A stretch of 11,045 nt of DNA from Rhodospirillaceae bacterium (lineage in GTDB: Bacteria > Pseudomonadota > Alphaproteobacteria > UBA8366 > GCA-2717185). The translations under genes were made by a program, and so were the position numbers. Positions 1 to 5,849 of this stretch are shown in pieces; the stretch's first letter is position 1; each line of letters begins with the position of its first letter. Under the pieces are notes generated by a model. That model did no database searches. It was not told where the DNA came from and saw nothing but the letters and a program-made list of their open reading frames with translations. The stretch is from positions 1-11,045 of the forward strand of contig PBDC01000038.1 of NCBI GenBank assembly GCA_002717185.1, in the 5' to 3' direction.

Positions 1-1
1 G

Positions 2-121
2 CATTTGGTACCAATCATCCCATTGCCCCCAACCGCTGAGCACAGCGATATAAAAATTGGCAAGGGTCAGCTGCTCAGCAATAAATAAGGTTTGCCGAAG
101 ACTTTCGCATCGACAGGAATA
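2..121 (-). pseudogene. Possible glutathione S-transferase C-terminal remnant, partial at window edge
   Basis: Reading leftward from 121, one frame stays open for 40 codons to the window edge. It contains FIAEQLTLANFYIAVLSGW, which resembles the GST C-terminal pattern (GdrfTlADfyl.vl..W). An in-frame stop at 124-122 closes the frame on the upstream side, and no start codon lies between. The adjacent frame just upstream reads FGKPYLL, the sequence expected immediately before that GST pattern, and then hits a stop. This suggests a frameshift inside a once-intact GST. Only a short stretch is visible, so the call rests on one motif. It could also be chance similarity, or a real gene with a sequencing error. 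The remainder lies outside the window. Confidence 0.3.
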
Positions 122-211
122 TTAACCTTAGCTTTACCTGGAATTCGATGGAGACCAGCGCAACAGCGCCAAGGCGAAGCGCCATTTTCCGCGCAAAACC
201 TCCACTGACAG

Positions 212-1054
212 TTAAAGAACTGCTTCGGCCATCCGTTCTAACTGCTCACCCATTTCGGCTTCGGTCTCGACCCATTCCGGCTTCACCACGACACTGTCGG
301 CTCCTGCATCAACCAGGGACTGGAAATGCGCCCTGTCGGGTTCCTGGCCATAAATAACGATCTGGATGGAAGCCGGATCGCGGCCGACATCGGCACAAAG
401 TGTCGCGAGTTCCTTGCGGCTGTTCTCGATTTCCTGCGGCGTGACCCGGTTCGGCAACCAGCCATCCGCATGGGCAACGATGCGCTTCAGCACATTCGGT
501 GCCATACCCCCGATAAGTATCGGTGGATAGGGTTTTTGCATCGGTTTCGGAAAAGAGCGGACCGGTGGGAAGTCGTAATATTTGCCATGGTACTCCGCCT
601 CTTCTTCGGTCCAGCATCGTTTCATGACATCCAGCGCCTCTCGGGTCTGCGTCCAACGGCGTGGAAAGTCGCCACCGAAAATCTCGGTCTCTTCCTTCAG
701 CCAGCCGGTACCGATGCCGAACTGGAAGCGTCCATCGCTATAAAGATCGAGTGCGGCAACTTCCTTAGCCAACAGCAATGGATGGCGCTCTGGCACCAAA
801 GTAATGCCGGTGCCCAGCTTTATCGTGCTAGTCACCGCCGAGGCGCGGGCCAGGGCAATATAAGGCTCGGTGAAATGCGAATAGGTCCACGGAATTTCGC
901 CACCGGTGGCCGGAAACGGGCTATCACTGTGCACCGGCACAGCTGGATGCTCGGCGTACCAGATCGAGTCGAATCCGAGATCCTCCGCCTTCTTGGCCAT
1001 GAAGGCAGGATCTATCGTATATGCGGGAAGCGGAACGGACGTGCCGACTTTCAT
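212..1054 (-). CDS. LLM-class (luciferase-like) flavin/F420-dependent oxidoreductase, TIGR03619-like
   Basis: This predicted cytoplasmic enzyme has 280 residues and the bacterial-luciferase-like TIM-barrel fold, which binds FMN or coenzyme F420. Visible family features are the N-terminal strand and helix (KVGTSVPLP, then EDLGFDSIWYAEH at residues 24-36), KLGTGITLVPERHP (79-92), and the barrel signature LDLYSDGRFQFGIGTGW (102-118). KPYPPILIGG and ADGWLPN follow in the C-terminal half. The length fits the short LLM subfamily typified by Rv2161c. I chose the ATG at 1054 because GGAG lies 9 nt upstream and the fold begins there; the longer open frame to 1117 adds 21 residues unlike the family. 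It is the last gene of the leftward run, 75 nt after dctM. Substrate and cofactor (FMN or F420) cannot be read from the sequence. Confidence 0.88.
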   Translation of the reverse strand: MKVGTSVPLPAYTIDPAFMAKKAEDLGFDSIWYAEHPAVPVHSDSPFPATGGEIPWTYSHFTEPYIALARASAVTSTIKLGTGITLVPERHPLLLAKEVAALDLYSDGRFQFGIGTGWLKEETEIFGGDFPRRWTQTREALDVMKRCWTEEEAEYHGKYYDFPPVRSFPKPMQKPYPPILIGGMAPNVLKRIVAHADGWLPNRVTPQEIENSRKELATLCADVGRDPASIQIVIYGQEPDRAHFQSLVDAGADSVVVKPEWVETEAEMGEQLERMAEAVL

Positions 1055-1129
1055 GACGTGTGTCTCCGGTATCGATGCACTCTGTTGGACTTTAGGGCAG
1101 TTGCTCCAGTCCACCAAATCTACGTCGGG

Positions 1130-2452
1130 TTAATCGAAGCCAAGCAATACGGATGGTAGCCACAGCGCGACAGAAGGGAAGGCTATAATCACGGCCAGCA
1201 CGACAAAATGCAGCAGGATGAAAGGTATGACGCCGCGATACATATCACGTAGTGTGATTTCCGGGGGCGCAATGGCGCGGAAATAGAAGATCGCGCCCGC
1301 CATTGGTGGGGTGAGCATGCTGGTCTGCATCATAATAAGCAACGCGATACAAAACCAAACGGGATCGAATCCGAGCCCGGTTACGATCGGCATTGCGAGT
1401 GGCACAAGGATCAACATGATCGAAATCAGATCGATCACGAAACCGGCGATAAAGGTGATGATCAGGATGAGACAGACAGTGCCCCATGGCCCGAAATTCG
1501 CGTCCGCCAGAATGTTTTGTAATGCCAGCAAACCGCCCGCACCGGCGAACACGCCAGCGAACATAAGGCCACCGATGACGATGGTCAGCACCATTGCGGT
1601 GATCGATAGGGTCGTAAGCAACGCCTCACGGAAGACTTGCCAGGAAAATTTTCGATACAGCAGCGTCAAGACAAGCCCGCCAATTGCCCCAATCGCAGCC
1701 GCCTCGGTCGGCACGGCGATTGCGAAAATGATGCTACCCAACACCGCCACGATCAGTGATAGCGGTGGAACCAAAACCACGGCGGTGCGCCAAAGCTGGC
1801 AGACCAGCGAGACACTATTTTCATCGGGTTCCGGTGGCGGTGCGGCGCACGGCCGGACATACGCGAAACCGAGAATGTACAGGATATAGAGAGCTGCCAA
1901 CGCTAGGCCGGGGAGTAGCATCGCCGCAAACAGCTCACCGATGCCCAGATCTGCGATGGTTGCCAGGATAACCACTAGCACCGAAGGGGGGATGATAGAG
2001 CCGAGCGATCCGCCCGCGCAGATCGTGCCGGCAATCAAACCCTTGTCGTAGCCAGCCCGCAGCATCACAGGCGTAGCAAGCATTCCAACAACCGTCTCCG
2101 TGGCGCCGACAACACCGCTGGAGGCGGCAAACAACACGCAGATCACGATGGTGCCTACCGCCAATCCTCCAGGCAGCCGTCGGGTCCAATTATGAATTGT
2201 CTCGAACATGCCTTCGGCGATACCAGACTTCTCCAACATCGCCCCCATGAAAATGAAGAGCGGCACGGCGGCAAGAATATGAGAGGCACCAACCTCCTCT
2301 ACCCGGTGCGCGAAAATCACGACGACCGCTTCCCCAAACTGTGCGACCCCAAAGATCAATGCAACCGTCATAAGAGCGAAGGCCACCGGAACACCGACGA
2401 AGATCAATCCGAGCAGCACCGGAAACATCCAAAGGGCCAGATCCACGATCAA
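1130..2452 (-). CDS. dctM: TRAP transporter large permease, DctM family
   Basis: This 440-residue integral inner-membrane protein is the transport channel of a tripartite ATP-independent periplasmic (TRAP) system, which uses an ion gradient to import organic acids or related solutes. It is hydrophobic throughout, with about eleven to twelve membrane segments. It shows the usual DctM landmarks: an N-terminal VGVPVAFAL, the conserved GSLGSIIPPSVLVVI loop, VPTEAAAIGAIGG, and the C-terminal MYRGVIPFILL followed by FPSVALWLP. The start is a TTG that overlaps the stop codon of dctQ in a TTGA tetranucleotide, with AAGGG 6 nt upstream; a GTG two codons later is an alternative. Length is normal for DctM. 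The gene is translationally coupled to dctQ. No dctP (binding protein) is present in the window, so the ligand is unknown. Confidence 0.95.
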   Translation of the reverse strand: MIVDLALWMFPVLLGLIFVGVPVAFALMTVALIFGVAQFGEAVVVIFAHRVEEVGASHILAAVPLFIFMGAMLEKSGIAEGMFETIHNWTRRLPGGLAVGTIVICVLFAASSGVVGATETVVGMLATPVMLRAGYDKGLIAGTICAGGSLGSIIPPSVLVVILATIADLGIGELFAAMLLPGLALAALYILYILGFAYVRPCAAPPPEPDENSVSLVCQLWRTAVVLVPPLSLIVAVLGSIIFAIAVPTEAAAIGAIGGLVLTLLYRKFSWQVFREALLTTLSITAMVLTIVIGGLMFAGVFAGAGGLLALQNILADANFGPWGTVCLILIITFIAGFVIDLISIMLILVPLAMPIVTGLGFDPVWFCIALLIMMQTSMLTPPMAGAIFYFRAIAPPEITLRDMYRGVIPFILLHFVVLAVIIAFPSVALWLPSVLLGFD

Positions 2453-2973
2453 GCCACGCCCTTGTTTGTTCCGGCGATTATCCGATAGGACTTCACCGCC
2501 TCCGCCAGGATCTGCAGGGTAAACAGCGTGTATCCCAAGGCGACGACGGTGCGTAGCGGCCAGACAAGTGGGTTCCAGGTAGACTCGCCAGACACCTCAC
2601 CGATCAGAAATGCCTCATAGGCTACAGTCCCAAGGCGCCAACTGATCCAGGATGAGACCGGCAGAAGAAAGAATATATAGATGATCCCGTCGATTGCCGC
2701 CTGCAACCGAACCGGGAATTGACTGTAAAGAAAGTCAACACGGATGTGCTGCCGCATTTTGGTGACATAGGCGATGCCCAGCACAAAATGCGCCCCGGTA
2801 ATCATATAGGCTAGCTCGTAGGCCCAGAAGGTTGGCAGGTCGAGCAAAAACCGGGCAAACACCTCATAGCCCATGATAATGGAAAGCGGGATGACGAGCG
2901 ATGCGGCGATGCCGCCGATCGCATCTGTCAGCCCGTCAATGAAACGGACCAGGTGCCGCAAGACGCCGATCAA
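2449..2973 (-). CDS. dctQ: TRAP transporter small permease, DctQ family
   Basis: This 174-residue inner-membrane protein forms the small subunit of the TRAP transporter and pairs with DctM. Four hydrophobic segments are visible, at about residues 15-37, 50-70, 90-110 and 137-160. The characteristic stretch between the first two (GYEVFARFLLDLPTFWAYELA) matches the DctQ pattern v..Ryvfn.p..w..Ela, and RQHIRVDFLY follows, as is usual. The start is a TTG overlapping the stop of the preceding LLM gene (TTGA, 4-nt overlap). The next methionine, at residue 35, would remove the first membrane segment, so the TTG is preferred. Both TRAP subunits are therefore locked into one message with the upstream flavoenzyme gene, which suggests a shared substrate or pathway. 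Confidence 0.92.
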   Translation of the reverse strand: MIGVLRHLVRFIDGLTDAIGGIAASLVIPLSIIMGYEVFARFLLDLPTFWAYELAYMITGAHFVLGIAYVTKMRQHIRVDFLYSQFPVRLQAAIDGIIYIFFLLPVSSWISWRLGTVAYEAFLIGEVSGESTWNPLVWPLRTVVALGYTLFTLQILAEAVKSYRIIAGTNKGVA

Positions 2974-4001
2974 GCGAGCTCGCGCTCCACCAGCGGCAGT
3001 ACCTTATCCGCCAGCATTTCAACCGTACGCAACACGATGCGCTGATCCATGCCCAGCCACTGCACCCGCGCGATGAGGCGAGTAAAATCAGTCGCCCGCG
3101 CTAAGCGGACTAGCTCTTCCGCGCATTCCTCGGGCGAACCGATAATGACGCGGCCGGCGATCAATTCCTCTAGGTCGAGTTGTTCCTTGCCCGCGCCAAC
3201 CACCTGCGAGAACAAACCCCACTGCCCGAAAACCCGATAGCTCGCCTCCAGGAAAGGGCCTGCATCCTTCAACGCCGTCGCCTTGTCGGGTGCTACCACG
3301 ATGTTGCGCAGCAGCGGGAACTCTGCCGGCATCGGCTTACCATGCTCTACCAGGGCCTCGCGGAACACGCCTGCCTGCTTGACGATCACGTCCTCAACCA
3401 AATGCGAGGAAGCCACCCAGCTATCGCCCAGCACAGTATCTGCCAGACGCCCAGCACGCGCCACCGCTGCAGTAACGCTGCCACCATACCACATAGGCGG
3501 GCGCGGCTTCTGCACCGACTTCTGCGCGAGGGTAAGGCCATCAGCCTGGAAATGCTTGCCCTCGAAGGTCACGGTGTCCTCCATCCACAGCCGCTGCATC
3601 AAGGTCACCGCCTCTATATAACGGCCGAGACGGCGGCCATGGTCAACGCCCATGACCTTGAACTCATCTTGGGTCCAGCCCGGCGCAACGCCAAGCACCA
3701 GCTTGCCGCCGGAAATGATGTCTAGCATTGAAGCCTGCTCGACCACATGCAATGGATGGTAGAGCGGCAGGACTAGCATGCAGGTCGCCAGCGACATGCC
3801 CTCGCCCTCCGCAGCAAGTCGGATAAGCGTTTCCAGCGGAGGGAACCAGGCAGTCGACCCGAAGGATAAATGGTTACCCACTGCCAGCCCGTCATAACCG
3901 GCCTGCCGGGCCACCCGCACTTGTTCTATATGATCATTGAACCGCGCCGTCAGATCGTCATCGGCCCGATGTTCCGGATTGATGAATAACGTCAGTTGCA
4001 T
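2970..4001 (-). CDS. LLM-class flavin-dependent monooxygenase (luciferase-like)
   Basis: This 343-residue cytoplasmic enzyme of the bacterial luciferase superfamily is presumably an FMN- or F420-using oxidoreductase. The TIM-barrel pattern is clear: MQLTLFINPEH at the N-terminus, ARQAGYDGLAVGNH (31-44), LVLPLYHPLHVVEQASMLD (76-94), SGGKLVLGVAPGW (97-109), GRRLGRYIEAVTLMQRLW, and PRPPMWYGGS before the C-terminal helices. The length is typical of the full-size LLM group, and the protein differs clearly from the 280-residue paralogue at 212-1054. I chose the ATG at 4001 because AAGGG precedes it by 7 nt and the fold starts there. The open frame continues to 4433 only as an antisense-like extension across the thiolase end. 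A terminator ends 17 nt before the start codon. The gene overlaps dctQ by 4 nt. Confidence 0.92.
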   Translation of the reverse strand: MQLTLFINPEHRADDDLTARFNDHIEQVRVARQAGYDGLAVGNHLSFGSTAWFPPLETLIRLAAEGEGMSLATCMLVLPLYHPLHVVEQASMLDIISGGKLVLGVAPGWTQDEFKVMGVDHGRRLGRYIEAVTLMQRLWMEDTVTFEGKHFQADGLTLAQKSVQKPRPPMWYGGSVTAAVARAGRLADTVLGDSWVASSHLVEDVIVKQAGVFREALVEHGKPMPAEFPLLRNIVVAPDKATALKDAGPFLEASYRVFGQWGLFSQVVGAGKEQLDLEELIAGRVIIGSPEECAEELVRLARATDFTRLIARVQWLGMDQRIVLRTVEMLADKVLPLVERELA

Positions 4002-4018
4002 AAAATGACCCTTCTGGC

Positions 4019-4047
4019 AAAAAAAGGGAGCGGCTTCGACCGCTCCC
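4019..4047 (-). terminator. Rho-independent terminator after the thiolase gene
   Basis: On the minus strand an 8-bp perfect stem, GGGAGCGG/CCGCTCCC with a 6-nt loop (4047-4026), is followed directly by seven T residues (4025-4019). This is a textbook intrinsic terminator. It lies 27 nt after the thiolase stop codon and ends 17 nt before the ATG of the next LLM gene. It should end, or reduce, transcription from the DUF35-thiolase unit. Confidence 0.9.
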
Positions 4048-4074
4048 CTTCCTAACCGTCGACCCGGCGGGGGA

Positions 4075-5220
4075 TCACTTCTGGTTTGATAGCACGATCG
4101 TTCCGGCCGCGGAAAGCATACCACCCATGCCATTGACCAGCGACAGGCTAGCGCCCGGAACCTGACGGTCGCCGCACTCACCGCGTTGCTGCCGCACCGC
4201 CTCGATGATTGGGAAGATCCCGTACATGCCCGAATGGGTGTACGACAGACCACCGCCATTGGTATTAATCGGCAGAGAGCCGCCAGGGTCCGATTTGCCC
4301 TCGTCAAAGAACGCGCAGCCCTCGCCCGGCTCGCAGAAGCCCAGCGATTCAAGCATGATCGGCGGGCCTGAAGTGAAGGCATCATACAACATAACATGGT
4401 CGAAATCGCTGTGGGTAACACCAGCCATTTCAAATGCCTTTTTGCCGGAATTGCGGGTCGCCACGCTGAGCGGCAGTTCTTCCATCTCGGTCACCAAAAC
4501 ATGGTCAGTACCTTCGCCGGCGCCGCGCACATAGACCGGCTTCTTAGCACAATCCTGCGCGCGATCAGCGCGCGTTAACACCACCGCACCGCCGGCATCC
4601 GTCACTAGGCAGATATTCAGCAGATTGAAGGGGTAGAACATCGGCCGGGAATCTAGCACGTCCTGCACCGTAATCGGATCGCGGAACATCGCTTTCGGGT
4701 TCAGGCCAGCCCAAGCGCGCGTCGAAACGGCGACCTTGGCCCAGTCTTCCAGCGTCGTGCCGTATTCATGCATGTGCCGATTTGTGATCATGCCGAAATA
4801 GGTCGGCGCGCCACCGAAACCGAAGGGCATTTCGTACTGTCCCGAAAGGCTGGTATCACGTCCGCGGGTCACACCGGTCCCGGAGCGCCCACTCTCGCCG
4901 TGCGAAATCAGCGCCACGTCGCAAAGGCCGTGATGCAAAGCGAGCAAAGCATGGCCAACCATAATGATGAAGGAACAGCCGCCAACGGAAGTGCCGTCGA
5001 CATAGCGCGGGTTTACACCCAGCGCCTCGCCCAAGGTGGCCGGCGAATGCTGGCCAGCGGTGAAGATACCGTCGACATCGGACATTTTCAGGCCAGCATC
5101 GGCGACAGCATTGTGGCTGGCCTGCAGATGCAGACTGAGCTGACTGACATCGGGTTGCTTGCCGACCTCATCAGATTCATCGACACCAACGACGCATACG
5201 GAGTTAGATAGCTCTTTCAT
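4075..5220 (-). CDS. SCP-x-like thiolase family protein (acetyl-CoA acetyltransferase-like)
   Basis: This 381-residue protein belongs to the thiolase superfamily branch related to the sterol-carrier-protein-x thiolase domain. Such proteins cleave or form C-C bonds in acyl-CoA thioesters, and some members are retro-aldolases. Visible landmarks are SVGGCSF, with Cys82 at the usual nucleophile position, VALISHGESG, VTDAGGAVVLT, MLYDAFTSG, and the C-terminal NTNGGGLSYTHSG with His329. The second catalytic cysteine of classical thiolases (CxGGG) is absent: the position reads VNGMGG. A GGAAGAG ribosome-binding site precedes the ATG at 5220. The gene follows the DUF35 gene by 51 nt in the same direction. 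This pairing recurs in bacteria, and the OB-fold partner often forms a complex with the thiolase. The substrate is not evident. Confidence 0.88.
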   Translation of the reverse strand: MKELSNSVCVVGVDESDEVGKQPDVSQLSLHLQASHNAVADAGLKMSDVDGIFTAGQHSPATLGEALGVNPRYVDGTSVGGCSFIIMVGHALLALHHGLCDVALISHGESGRSGTGVTRGRDTSLSGQYEMPFGFGGAPTYFGMITNRHMHEYGTTLEDWAKVAVSTRAWAGLNPKAMFRDPITVQDVLDSRPMFYPFNLLNICLVTDAGGAVVLTRADRAQDCAKKPVYVRGAGEGTDHVLVTEMEELPLSVATRNSGKKAFEMAGVTHSDFDHVMLYDAFTSGPPIMLESLGFCEPGEGCAFFDEGKSDPGGSLPINTNGGGLSYTHSGMYGIFPIIEAVRQQRGECGDRQVPGASLSLVNGMGGMLSAAGTIVLSNQK

Positions 5221-5271
5221 GTCACTCTTCCATCTATCGAATTCGTTTCATGTTCTCTTTTGCACGCAGCG

Positions 5272-5688
5272 TCAGTTAGCCGGTTGAAAGAGTGCGATTG
5301 TCACATCGTCGTTCTGTTTCTCGTAGACGATCTCAACTGGCATATCACATTTCACGACAGAGGGATCGGGATCGATATTGATCAGGTTCGACATCATTCG
5401 CGGTCCTTCCTCAAGCTCGATCATCGCTAGAATGTAGGGCGGTTCCACCTTGAACGCAGGGTTCAATGCACGGTGAGCGATTTCGAAAGAATAGAGCTTT
5501 CCCTTCCCACTCGCCTGCGTCCAGCTGACATTGCGTGAATGGCAGGACGGGCATGCGATCCGCGGATAAAAAAAGGTGTGGCCGCAATCATCACATTTCG
5601 GGATCATCAATTTCCCCTCCTTCAGCCCATCCCAATAGGGCTTGGCCTCCGGGGTCCGGGGGGTTGGCAGTGGTCGATTCAGTTCCAC
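5272..5688 (-). CDS. DUF35-type zinc-ribbon/OB-fold acyl-CoA-associated protein
   Basis: This 138-residue protein has the two-part architecture of the DUF35 family: an N-terminal helix and a rubredoxin-like zinc ribbon with four cysteines (C32, C35, C46, C49 in a CxxC-x10-CxxC pattern), then an OB-fold beta barrel. PYWDGLKEGKL near the N-terminus is the usual entry helix, and GKGKLYSFEIAHRA begins the OB fold. Family members serve as partner subunits of SCP-x-like thiolases, aldolases or acyl-CoA enzymes, and the thiolase gene follows here by 51 nt. I place the start at a GTG at 5688, with AGAGGA about 8 nt upstream; an ATG at 5754 would add 22 atypical residues. A promoter-like pair lies just upstream. 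Confidence 0.87.
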   Translation of the reverse strand: MELNRPLPTPRTPEAKPYWDGLKEGKLMIPKCDDCGHTFFYPRIACPSCHSRNVSWTQASGKGKLYSFEIAHRALNPAFKVEPPYILAMIELEEGPRMMSNLINIDPDPSVVKCDMPVEIVYEKQNDDVTIALFQPAN

Positions 5689-5710
5689 GGTTTTCTTCCT
5701 CTTAAAGCTT

Positions 5711-5739
5711 ATTGGATATCGGCAAAGGCCCAGTGGCAA
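5711..5739 (-). promoter_or_regulatory. Candidate sigma-70-type promoter for the DUF35-thiolase unit
   Basis: On the minus strand TTGCCA (5739-5734, five of six matches to TTGACA) and TCCAAT (5716-5711, four of six matches to TATAAT) are separated by 17 bp. Transcription would start about 15 nt before the GTG at 5688, leaving a short leader that still holds the ribosome-binding site. The -35 box overlaps a small inverted repeat, TGGC-N6-GCCA. The 161-bp gap after the phosphoesterase gene makes a separate promoter plausible, but the -10 match is weak. Confidence 0.25.
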
Positions 5740-5849
5740 AAACGCCAACCACAACTCTGCCTATAAGACAATTCGATAGAATGAACGCTAAACGACCAGA
5801 CCGGTGGGAGGCAAGGATGGTAGCGTATTTATCGCAGAATCTCTTTCCG

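Noticed and set aside
75..185. 36-codon minus-strand ORF starting MALRLGAVALVS, resembling a signal peptide
   Set aside because: It ends after 36 codons, its GGAGG is 13 nt from the ATG, and no binding-protein sequence follows, so it cannot be called a dctP start.
326..1159. 277-codon plus-strand open frame
   Set aside because: It lies antisense to the well-supported LLM gene, its translation resembles no family, and it has no convincing ribosome-binding site.
1311..1889. 192-codon plus-strand open frame
   Set aside because: It is the complementary-strand shadow of dctM; the composition is typical of antisense to a membrane protein.
4002..4433. 144-residue N-terminal extension of the LLM gene at 2970-4001
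   Set aside because: It would overlap the thiolase gene and run through the terminator. The LLM fold and a good ribosome-binding site start at 4001.
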